Positions 54,475 through 60,984 of a DNA stretch of 60,984 nt are shown here, piece by piece (the stretch's first letter is position 1; every line of letters starts with the position of its first letter). Made by a program: the position numbers and the translations under genes. Source of the DNA: Sphingomonas sp. Leaf21 (GTDB lineage Bacteria > Pseudomonadota > Alphaproteobacteria > Sphingomonadales > Sphingomonadaceae); assembly GCF_916858675.1 (NCBI RefSeq), contig NZ_CAKASM010000022.1:1-60984 (forward strand), read 5' to 3'. The notes under the pieces were generated by a model. It did not search any database. It was not told the origin of the DNA and worked only from the letters and a program-made list of their open reading frames with translations.

Positions 54475-55544
54475 CGACCATCTCCGCCGAACGCATCGCG
54501 CAGATCGAGGCGCGACGCGACGAACTGCAGGCGATGATGGCGACCGGCGACCTGCCGTCGGACCGCTTCGTCGCGGTGTCGAAGGAATATGCCGAGCTGG
54601 AGCCCGTCGCCAACGCCGCCGCCGAGGTGCGCCGGTTGCGGCAGGAAAGCGACAGCCTGACCTATATGACGCAGGACGGCGACGACGAGCTGCGCGAGAT
54701 GGCGGCGGAGGAACTCCACGCCAACCGCACCGCGCTGGTCGAGGCCGATCGCAGGCTGGCGCTCGCGCTCCTGCCCCGCGATGCCGCCGACGAGCGCGCG
54801 GCGATGCTGGAAATCCGCGCCGGAACCGGCGGCGACGAGGCGGCGCTGTTCGCGGGCGACCTGTTCCGCATGTACCAGCGCTATGCCGAGCGGCAGGGCT
54901 GGCGGGTCGAGGTGATGTCCGCCTCGGTGCCCGACACCGGCGGCTATAAGGAAGTGGTCGCCTCGGTCGTGGGCGCGGGCGTGTTCGCCAAGCTGAAGTT
55001 CGAAAGCGGTGTCCACCGGGTGCAGCGCGTGCCGGTGACCGAATCCGGCGGGCGCATCCACACCTCCGCGGCGACCGTCGCGGTGCTTCCCGAAGCGGAG
55101 GAGGTCGACCTGCAGATCGACGACAAGGATCTGCGCATCGACATCTACCGCTCGTCGGGCGCGGGCGGGCAGCATGTCAACACCACCGACTCGGCGATCC
55201 GCATCACCCATATCCCGAGCGGGCTGGTGGTCATTCAGCAGGACGAGCGCTCGCAGCACAAGAACCGCGCCAAGGCGATGAAGGTGCTGCGCACCCGCCT
55301 CTACGAAGCCGAGCGCGAGCGGCTGGCGGCGGAGCGCGCGGGCACGCGGCGATCGATGGTCGGCTCGGGCGATCGGTCGGAGCGGATTCGGACGTATAAT
55401 TTCCCGCAAGGGCGGGTGACCGATCACCGGATCAACCTGACCCTGCACCGCCTGCCCGAAATCCTGGAAGGCGAACTGGACGAACTGATCGGCGCGCTGC
55501 TGGCGGAGGATGAGGCCGAACGGCTCGCCGCGCTCGATGGGTAA
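54471..55544 (+). CDS. prfA: peptide chain release factor 1
   Basis: 357 residues. The stop-codon recognition tripeptide is PVT (188-190) in [17 protein letters not shown], and the catalytic GGQ is 232-234 in [15 protein letters not shown]. These mark RF1 (UAA/UAG). PrmC, which methylates this Gln, is the next gene. Confidence 0.98.
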   Translation: MTTISAERIAQIEARRDELQAMMATGDLPSDRFVAVSKEYAELEPVANAAAEVRRLRQESDSLTYMTQDGDDELREMAAEELHANRTALVEADRRLALALLPRDAADERAAMLEIRAGTGGDEAALFAGDLFRMYQRYAERQGWRVEVMSASVPDTGGYKEVVASVVGAGVFAKLKFESGVHRVQRVPVTESGGRIHTSAATVAVLPEAEEVDLQIDDKDLRIDIYRSSGAGGQHVNTTDSAIRITHIPSGLVVIQQDERSQHKNRAKAMKVLRTRLYEAERERLAAERAGTRRSMVGSGDRSERIRTYNFPQGRVTDHRINLTLHRLPEILEGELDELIGALLAEDEAERLAALDG

Positions 55545-55576
55545 GGGGTGTTTCTCTGCGCGCCTCCCCATGCCGC

Positions 55577-55673
55577 TCCGGCGAATGCCGGGGTCCGGTT
55601 CCCCAGCCATATGAAGAGTGCGACGGGCTTTGGCGGCTCGCTCCTCGCCGCCGGACCCCGGCCTTTGCCGGGG
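55577..55673. repeat. REP-type inverted repeat (CCGGCGAATGCCGGGGTCC)
   Basis: Arms at 55577-55598 and 55651-55673 are complementary with few mismatches; same family as 30421-30505. Located between prfA and prmC, 18 bp before the prmC start. Confidence 0.85.
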
Positions 55674-55690
55674 TGGACGGATGGCGCGGC

Positions 55691-56512
55691 ATGACGCAGC
55701 CGGGCGACGCCCGCACCGCGCTCGCACAAGCGGCGGCGCGTTTCGGCTTCTCGCCGACCGCGCGGCTCGATGCCGAATTGCTGCTCGCCCACGCCATGGG
55801 GATCGAGCGCAATGCGCTGCTGCTCGATCCGACGCGCGCCGTGCCCGAGGCGTTCTGGCCGCTGGTCGAGCGACGCGCGCGCGAGGAACCGGTCGCCTAT
55901 ATCATCGGCACGCGCGGCTTCTGGACGCTGGACCTGATGGTCGGGCCGGGAGCGCTGGTTCCGAGGGTCGATAGCGAGACGCTGATCGCCGCCGCGCTCG
56001 CCCATTTCGGGGGACGCCAGCCCGCGACGCTTCTCGATCTCGGCACCGGACCGGGCACGCTGTTGCTCGCGCTGCTGGACGAATGGCGGGGGACGAGGGG
56101 ATTGGGGGTGGATCGATCGGCGGCGGCGCTGGCCTATGCCGTCGCCAATGCCGCCGCCTGCGGGCTGGCCGAGCGGGCGCGGTTCGCGCGCGGCGACTGG
56201 GCGACGGCGCTGGTGGGGCCGTTCGACTGCATCGTCACCAACCCCCCCTATATCGGGACGGCCGAGCCGCTATCGCCCGAGGTGCGCGATTACGAGCCGG
56301 GCTCCGCGCTGTTCGCCGGTTCCGACGGGCTGGACGATTATCGACTGCTCGCCCCCGAATTGCGCCGCCTGCTCGCCCCCGGCGGCGCGGCGGTGGTGGA
56401 GATCGGGCACCGACAGGCCGCGCCGGTGACCGCGCTACTCGAGGCGCAGGGCCTTGCCGTGAGCCTGCATCATGACCTGGGCGGGCGACCACGTGCCCTA
56501 TTGGCACATTGA
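55691..56512 (+). CDS. prmC: release factor glutamine methyltransferase
   Basis: 273 residues. Methylates the Gln of the GGQ motif in RF1/RF2. Motif I is LLDLGTGPGTLLLALL and the substrate-glutamine motif is IVTNPPYIG; PRVDSETLI precedes them (family PRPDTExL-like, here with R and S). MTQPGDARTAL is the start used; a GTG six codons earlier lies within a REP element. Operon with hisS and prfA. Confidence 0.95.
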   Translation: MTQPGDARTALAQAAARFGFSPTARLDAELLLAHAMGIERNALLLDPTRAVPEAFWPLVERRAREEPVAYIIGTRGFWTLDLMVGPGALVPRVDSETLIAAALAHFGGRQPATLLDLGTGPGTLLLALLDEWRGTRGLGVDRSAAALAYAVANAAACGLAERARFARGDWATALVGPFDCIVTNPPYIGTAEPLSPEVRDYEPGSALFAGSDGLDDYRLLAPELRRLLAPGGAAVVEIGHRQAAPVTALLEAQGLAVSLHHDLGGRPRALLAH

Positions 56513-56794
56513 ACAATCGCGATGATGCCCCATATTTCACTTGAAGGACATAGGTCCGACCCGCTAGAGCGGGCGCAGGGGCACGCGAACATTCGGCATT
56601 CCCACCCTTATTTCGGGGCACCGTTTTTCGGGATCGTCGATGTCGGGCCGATGCCCATACCCTTCGTCATGCAGTCGCTGCTGTCCGGCGGCCGTGGCAA
56701 GCGCCCATTGGGCGCCAGAGCTTTGCATCGTGCGAGACGCGCGCGGTGCCGGGAAAAGTGGACCTTGTTGGTTTGACGACTAAGGACGAACAGC

Positions 56795-57613
56795 TTGATC
56801 AATAATCGGCAGGCCGGCCGCCGTCGCGGTCGTGGCGGCAACAACAATGGTGGGCAGCGCCCGGGCAATCCCGGTCGGCCCGACAATGGCAATCGCATCG
56901 ACAATCGCGCGCGGGGCAACGCCAACCAGCTGTACGAGAAGTACAAGAATCTGGCGGCCGAGGCTCAGCGTCAGGGCGACCGGGTCAACACCGAATATTA
57001 TTGGCAGTTCGCCGATCACTATTTCCGGGTGTTGAGCGAAAGCCGCTCGCGCTTCGAGGAGCAGAACCAGCGTCGCCAGCCGCAGGAATCGCGCGACGAC
57101 CAATATGATGACGGCTTCGACAATGATGCCGAGGATTATGGCGACGAAGGCGATCCGATCCGCCCTGGCGAGCAGCAGGGCGAGGCGGAACCGCGTCGTG
57201 AACGCCAGTATCGCGACAATGCGCCGCGCGAGAGCCAGCAGCGGGAAGAGCGTCCGCGCCGCGATCGCGACGATCGCCCCCGCCGCGAAGACCGCCGCCC
57301 GGCACGTGCCGAACAGCCGGTCCTGACCGAGGAGTCGCAGCCCGCCGCCGCCGAGGCGCCCATGGCCCAGACCCCCGCGCTTCAGACCCCCGCGCTTCAG
57401 ACCGAAGAAGACGCGCCGCGTCGTCGCGGTCGTCCGCGCCGCGAACGCACCGCCGAGGTACAGGATCAGGCCGAGCCCGCCAGCTTCGACGCCGATCGCC
57501 TGCCCCCCGCGCTCAGCGCCGCGCCGGAGAGCGACGCACCCGCCGAGGACAAGCCGCGCCGTCGCCGTATCCGCACGGTCGCACCCGTCGAGCCGGAGGC
57601 GGCAGCGGGCTGA
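56795..57613 (+). CDS. DUF4167 domain-containing protein
   Basis: 272 residues with TTG start (AAGGA 9 nt upstream). Basic N-terminus NNRQAGRRRGRGGNNNGGQ, then the conserved DUF4167 helix region NRIDNRARGNANQLYEKYKN and LAAEAQRQGDRVNTEYYWQFADHYFRVL (in two parts). The rest is low complexity: alternating acidic, RR/ER-rich (PRRDRDDRPRREDRRP) and Ala/Pro segments, with TPALQ twice in tandem (57371-57400). RNA association is a plausible inference from the basic tails. Follows prmC after a 282-bp gap in which no gene was found; that gap has only a weak TTGAAC-17-ATATTT promoter-like pair near 56509-56537. Confidence 0.9.
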   Translation: MINNRQAGRRRGRGGNNNGGQRPGNPGRPDNGNRIDNRARGNANQLYEKYKNLAAEAQRQGDRVNTEYYWQFADHYFRVLSESRSRFEEQNQRRQPQESRDDQYDDGFDNDAEDYGDEGDPIRPGEQQGEAEPRRERQYRDNAPRESQQREERPRRDRDDRPRREDRRPARAEQPVLTEESQPAAAEAPMAQTPALQTPALQTEEDAPRRRGRPRRERTAEVQDQAEPASFDADRLPPALSAAPESDAPAEDKPRRRRIRTVAPVEPEAAAG

Positions 57614-57642
57614 TCCGCGCCGTCCGGCCGGACGCCTGACAC

Positions 57643-57684
57643 GAAAGGGCCGGTTCCCGCCTCACGCGGGGACCGGCCCTTTTG
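57643..57684 (+). terminator. rho-independent terminator after DUF4167 gene
   Basis: Stem AAAGGGCCGGTTCCCGC / GCGGGGACCGGCCCTTT with one mismatch and a 5-nt loop, followed by TTTTG; also usable from the minus strand (AAAGGG...CCCTTT). Confidence 0.88.
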
Positions 57685-57711
57685 TCGTCTCGTGCAATCG
57701 ATCGGATCGGC

Positions 57712-57987
57712 TCAGCGCCGGTCGACATCCTCGTCATGGCCGGTCCCCGAACTCAGGAAGACCAGCCCCATCAGCGCGCCGGTCAGCATCACCATGCCGC
57801 CGATCCCGCCGATCACCCCCAGGATCGTCACCCAGTTGAGCGTGCCATAGACCTGCGCGAGCACCGCCAGCGAAAAGCCGACCGCGACGGCGGCGGCCAG
57901 CGTCATCCATGCCATGATGCGACGGAACCGCGCCCAGGCGAATGCCGCCTTTTCGGGATCGTCCAGGCCGGATGGGGGAGGAGTCAT
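57712..57987 (-). CDS. small two-helix membrane protein, unknown
   Basis: 91 residues; N-terminus MTPPPSGLDDPEKAAFAWAR, helices about 25-45 and 52-75 with GGIGGMVMLTGALMG, and a charged end SSGTGHDEDVDRR. No family recognised with confidence. ATG 57987 has GGAGGA-like GGGGGAGGAGTC upstream region on the plus strand reading, so its ribosome binding site is unclear. Separate from the flippase gene by 54 bp on the same strand. Confidence 0.78.
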   Translation of the reverse strand: MTPPPSGLDDPEKAAFAWARFRRIMAWMTLAAAVAVGFSLAVLAQVYGTLNWVTILGVIGGIGGMVMLTGALMGLVFLSSGTGHDEDVDRR

Positions 57988-58041
57988 CCACCCGATTATG
58001 GGTGCCGTTCGCCGTCGGGGCAAGTCGCGGCTTGCCCTGGA

Positions 58042-59520
58042 TCAGGCGGTCCGCTCGACCCGGCGCCGTGCCATCCGGCTCCAGACGCCGGTCAGGATCG
58101 CATTGATCTCCAGCCGGATCGGATGACGCAGGCCATAGATGACCGCGCCCCAGGCGAGCACTCCCGCGATCGCCGACGCGGTCAGCAGGCCCAGCCCGAC
58201 CGTCTCGGGCGGCGCCACCCAGCGATAGACCGCCAGGAGCGGTGCGACGGTCGCCAGCGTCCCCATCAGGCTCTGGCCATAGACGACCAGCATCCCGCGC
58301 CAGCGAAACCCGGTCAGCGGCTTCATCAGCGCGGCATAGAGCAGGAACCAGATCAGCCCATAGAGGATGCGCGACGCCGCCGCCCATTCCAGCCCGATCG
58401 ACGCGCCGAGGATCAGCAGCCCGATCGATGCAATGGTGTCGAGTGCGTTGACGACCACCAGCCGCCGAATACGTCCCAGCAGGATCGGCAGCTCGAAATG
58501 CAGCGGGATGGCCGCGAAGAACAGTTGCCCGATCGCGATCCAGCTGAGGAGGTGGGCGACGCCGCCCCAGCGCGGGCCGTAAAGCAGCAGCACGATCGGC
58601 GTCGCGGCGGTCGCCAGGAACGCCATGGCGGGCCAGGTCGCGCCGCTATAGGCCGCGACCACCCGCTGATAGGGCGCGGCCAGATCGGCGCCCGCGTCGC
58701 GCAGCCTGGCGAAGGCGGGGTAGAAGACGCCGTCGACCGCGCCGCTGACCAGCATCTGCAACTGCGCGCCCAGGCTGGAGGCGCGGCTGAACAACCCGAC
58801 GGCGGTCAGGCCCAGGACGCGCCCCACGACCAGGTCCGGGCTGCGCGAGCTGATCGCATCGCTGATATAGAGGAGCGAGCTGTTCGATCCGAAGCGCAAT
58901 ATGGGCCCCAATCCGCGCAGGCTGGGTGGGAAGGGGGGCCGGATGCCCGATCGCCACTGCCCGATCAGCGCGCGCGCGACCTGCTGTCCGACCGCCGCCC
59001 AGGCGAGCGCGAAAGCCGAATATCCTGCCCAGGCCAGCCCCAGCGACAGCGCGGCGTTGACCACCGCCGCACCGACGCTGACCAGGAACATCGAATAATA
59101 GTCCATCCGCCGCTGCAGCATGGCGCTCGGCACGATGCCGAAGGGGACGATCAGGTAGGAGCTGGCGATGATGACCAGCAACGGGGTCAGTCGCGCATTG
59201 TCGTAGAAGCGCGCGACCGGCCAGGCGAGCGCCAGGATCAGCAGCCCGATGCCCAGTGCGAAGATCACCGAGACCGAGAAACAGGTCTTGATCTGCTCTT
59301 CCGTCAGATTGCGCTCGCCCGCGACGAAACGGCGGATGCCGAAATCCTGCAGCGCCGACACCATCATCGCGGCGGAGAGTGCGATCGAGAACAGGCCCAT
59401 TTCGGGCGGCGACAGGAAGAAGCGCGAGATCAGCACGCTGACGATGAACTGGATCGCGAAGGCGATATATTGCGCGCCGATCGACCAGAGCGCGGCGCCG
59501 CGCACCGATGCCGCACTCAT
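58042..59520 (-). CDS. Wzx-type polysaccharide flippase (MATE/MVF superfamily)
   Basis: 492 residues, about twelve to fourteen helices. MSAASVRGAALWSIGAQYIAF followed by FFLSPPEMGLFSIALSAAMMVSALQDFGIRRF (read as EMGLFSIAL and ALQDFGIRR) matches the polysaccharide-export flippase family (lipopolysaccharide biosynthesis/WzxC-like). Flips lipid-linked oligosaccharide across the cytoplasmic membrane. Coupled to the GT2 gene by ATGA. Confidence 0.88.
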   Translation of the reverse strand: MSAASVRGAALWSIGAQYIAFAIQFIVSVLISRFFLSPPEMGLFSIALSAAMMVSALQDFGIRRFVAGERNLTEEQIKTCFSVSVIFALGIGLLILALAWPVARFYDNARLTPLLVIIASSYLIVPFGIVPSAMLQRRMDYYSMFLVSVGAAVVNAALSLGLAWAGYSAFALAWAAVGQQVARALIGQWRSGIRPPFPPSLRGLGPILRFGSNSSLLYISDAISSRSPDLVVGRVLGLTAVGLFSRASSLGAQLQMLVSGAVDGVFYPAFARLRDAGADLAAPYQRVVAAYSGATWPAMAFLATAATPIVLLLYGPRWGGVAHLLSWIAIGQLFFAAIPLHFELPILLGRIRRLVVVNALDTIASIGLLILGASIGLEWAAASRILYGLIWFLLYAALMKPLTGFRWRGMLVVYGQSLMGTLATVAPLLAVYRWVAPPETVGLGLLTASAIAGVLAWGAVIYGLRHPIRLEINAILTGVWSRMARRRVERTA

Positions 59521-60533
59521 CGCCGGACTCCGTGCCGTGCCAGCGCCGCCGCCAGCCGGATACCGGCGGCCGGACGATGATGGCGTACCAGCCGCGCGAC
59601 CGCCCGCCACAGTCCGGCGACCGGGGGAACCTGGCCCCGGCGCACATCGTCGAGATGCGCGACGATCAACGCCGCGCCATCGCCCGCCAGCGCGTCGGGG
59701 GCGTAGAGGATGCCGCGTGTCACATCGGCCCGGATGCGCGCGGCGACACCGGGGCGTCCGAATGCCGCGTCCATGGTTTCGATCGGCGGCAGCGCGTCCC
59801 ACCCCTCGGTCGGATCGGGCCGCCCCGCCAGCCGCTCGGCCCGCGCCAGCCGCGCGACCGACGCGCCCAGATGCTGCGTCAGGATATGTCGGGTCGACAC
59901 CTGGGTGGTGGAATAGCGATAGAGCATCAGGCGATCGGGCAGATTGGCCATGCGCGTCCGATCGACCAGCCGCAGCCACAGGTCGTAATCCTCGCAATGC
60001 CGATAGGCCGGGCGATAACCGCCGACCGCCTGCAACAGATCGCGCCGCATCATGACCGAGGGGTGGCAGAGCGGCGATCGCGACGCGAGCGCTTCGGCCA
60101 GTTCCGCATGGTCGGTCGGATGTACCACGCGATGATCCCGGCGCGGCGCACCGGTCTCGGTGATACCCTGGATCTGCGTACCGACGACGCCGTGGTCCGG
60201 ATGGGCGTCGAGAAAGGCGAGCTGGCGCGCGAAGCGTTCGGGCAGCGCGATGTCGTCGCCGTCCATCCGCGCGATATAGTCGCCACGCGCGGCAGCGATG
60301 ATCCGGTTCAGGCTTGCGATCAGTCCACGGTTGGGCTGGCGCAGCACCCGGATACGACAGTCCAGAGCGGCATAGCGGTCGATGATCCTCGGCGAGTCGT
60401 CGGTCGACCCGTCATCGACCAGCAGCAGTTCGAAGTCATGGAAGCTTTGCGCCAGCAGGCTGTCCAATGCCGCCGCCAGATAGGCCGCATTGTTGTGAAC
60501 GCTGAGGGCGACGCTGATCCGGGGGGACGTCAT
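59517..60533 (-). CDS. glycosyltransferase family 2 protein
   Basis: 338 residues. GT-A fold: ISVALSVHNNAAYLAAALDS, ELLLVDDGSTDDSP, YIARMDGDDIALPERF (metal-binding DxD-type DGDD) and CHPSVMMRRDLLQAVGGY plus CEDYDLWLRL (catalytic ED). Adds a sugar to a lipid- or saccharide acceptor at the inner face; specificity unknown. First gene of the GT2-flippase pair. No promoter confidently found in the ~175 bp before the rRNA promoter. Confidence 0.93.
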   Translation of the reverse strand: MTSPRISVALSVHNNAAYLAAALDSLLAQSFHDFELLLVDDGSTDDSPRIIDRYAALDCRIRVLRQPNRGLIASLNRIIAAARGDYIARMDGDDIALPERFARQLAFLDAHPDHGVVGTQIQGITETGAPRRDHRVVHPTDHAELAEALASRSPLCHPSVMMRRDLLQAVGGYRPAYRHCEDYDLWLRLVDRTRMANLPDRLMLYRYSTTQVSTRHILTQHLGASVARLARAERLAGRPDPTEGWDALPPIETMDAAFGRPGVAARIRADVTRGILYAPDALAGDGAALIVAHLDDVRRGQVPPVAGLWRAVARLVRHHRPAAGIRLAAALARHGVRR

Positions 60534-60709
60534 GCTGCTATGCTCAGTCCCTAGGGGGCGGTGACTAAGAAGCTCTTAAGGCGGACCGCGGCGCGATGCG
60601 ATTCCCGAATGGCACAAAGGTTCCGCGTGCCGCTGAGGGCCTGGGAGCCGGTATCCCGCTCGAAAGCCCAGCCTTTTTGGATTTTTACAGAAAAATGGCG
60701 ATTTTTGTG

Positions 60710-60738
60710 TTGACCGGTTGGGAGGGTGGGCCTAGAGG
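60710..60738 (+). promoter_or_regulatory. rRNA operon promoter
   Basis: TTGACC (60710-60715), 17-bp spacer GGTTGGGAGGGTGGGCC, TAGAGG (60733-60738), preceded by an A/T-rich stretch (60676-60709) as an UP-like element. Followed by a leader with a hairpin (CAGCGGTGGTC / GACCGCTG, about 60749-60772) and boxA. Layout is that of sphingomonad rRNA promoters. Confidence 0.65.
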
Positions 60739-60744
60739 GGTTTC

Positions 60745-60984
60745 ACCGCAGCGGTGGTCGCTTAGACCGCTGGTTGCAGTCACGACAGACTGGCACACTG
60801 GTCGCCCTGGGAACGGGGGGAATTTGGTGTTGCCGGTGTATTGTTGTCGGCTCTTTGACATAGTTGATTGATGAAGGGACATGCGGGCGGCGGCTTGGCG
60901 GTTGTTCGGGGCATTCAAGGTGCCTTGAGATCGTTAACAAGCGGAAAGCCAGTTCGTATGTCTCGTTACATATCCACTTGAATA
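60745..60984 (+). other. rRNA operon leader (16S gene expected just outside window)
   Basis: Contains a boxA-like antitermination sequence GCTCTTTGACA at 60850-60860 and the conserved-looking stretch that follows (TAGTTGATTGATGAAGGGAC). The window ends TCTCGTTACATATCCACTTG AATA, so the 16S rRNA 5' end should be within a few tens of bases beyond 60984. No reading frame here looks like a gene. Confidence 0.7.

Noticed and set aside
56513..56794. small ORFs between prmC and DUF4167 on both strands
   Set aside because: No ribosome binding site, no recognisable motif and poor codon pattern; treated as an intergenic region, perhaps with a promoter.
57682..59580. 632-aa plus-strand open frame
   Set aside because: Antisense of the flippase; Gln/Arg/Asp-rich shadow composition.
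60596..60940. ORFs of 65-91 aa at the right edge
   Set aside because: They overlap the rRNA promoter and boxA leader; base composition is different from genes here and no motif is seen.

Overview
The window looks like chromosomal DNA of a sphingomonad (Alphaproteobacteria, Sphingomonas-like). This is an inference from the very high GC content, the dense ATGA-type gene overlaps, the gene sets (ctaC/ctaD/ctaB/ctaG/ctaE/SURF1/thrC, complete tol-pal, DUF4167, DUF3597, DUF4142) and families of short GC-rich palindromic intergenic repeats. No phage, transposase, integrase, CRISPR array or tRNA gene was seen. The window opens inside a DEAD-box RNA helicase gene and closes in the leader of an rRNA operon whose 16S gene should begin just beyond the right edge.

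Left part (1-9.0 kb): DEAD-box helicase (partial); FAH-family hydrolase and pterin-4a-carbinolamine dehydratase flanking three tandem ~206-bp repeats; a tightly overlapping zincin-ccmA-ccmB-methyltransferase run (cytochrome c maturation); then, on the minus strand, the downstream end of a cytochrome oxidase assembly operon. That operon reads ctaB, a 45-aa membrane protein, ctaG, ctaE, DUF983, SURF1, thrC, RNA methyltransferase. Its structural partners ctaC and ctaD lie at 16.7-19.5 kb. They are separated by a 4.5-kb block (alcohol dehydrogenase, DUF1501, DUF1800), by a strong terminator after ctaD, and by an apparent separate promoter in front of ctaB.

Middle part (19.7-35.5 kb): a plus-strand housekeeping run pyrE-pdxJ-acpS-lepB-AI-2E-type permease; a 7-kb envelope/glycan neighbourhood (two GT4 glycosyltransferases, an integral membrane protein of unknown family, a DUF2141 periplasmic protein, a secreted unknown, a DUF2334 deacetylase-like protein and a GT39-like membrane protein); ubiG and lysC divergent; a nitronate-monooxygenase-like enzyme; an unknown lipoprotein; and a small XRE regulator/membrane-protein cassette headed by two adjacent 18-bp operator-like repeats.

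Right part (35.6-61 kb): the complete ybgC-tolQ-tolR-tolA-tolB-pal operon (envelope constriction and outer-membrane integrity); S1/P1 nuclease; isoaspartyl peptidase; acyltransferase; ispG with a promoter placed so close to the ATG that the mRNA should be leaderless; a NUDIX hydrolase whose C-terminus is built from a palindromic repeat; a beta-barrel-like protein, EamA transporter and GNAT; ppa with terminator; M61 peptidase; DUF1345, DUF3597 and DUF4142; a cysteine hydrolase; the translation cluster hisS-prfA-prmC-DUF4167; a flippase plus GT2 pair; and the rRNA operon promoter/leader.

Most of the window is ordinary core genome. The least explained parts are the split cox operon with its DUF1501/DUF1800 insert, the 23.6-30.3 kb glycan neighbourhood, the XRE/membrane-protein cassette with its twin operator, and four families of palindromic repeats, some of which contribute gene ends or ribosome binding sites.
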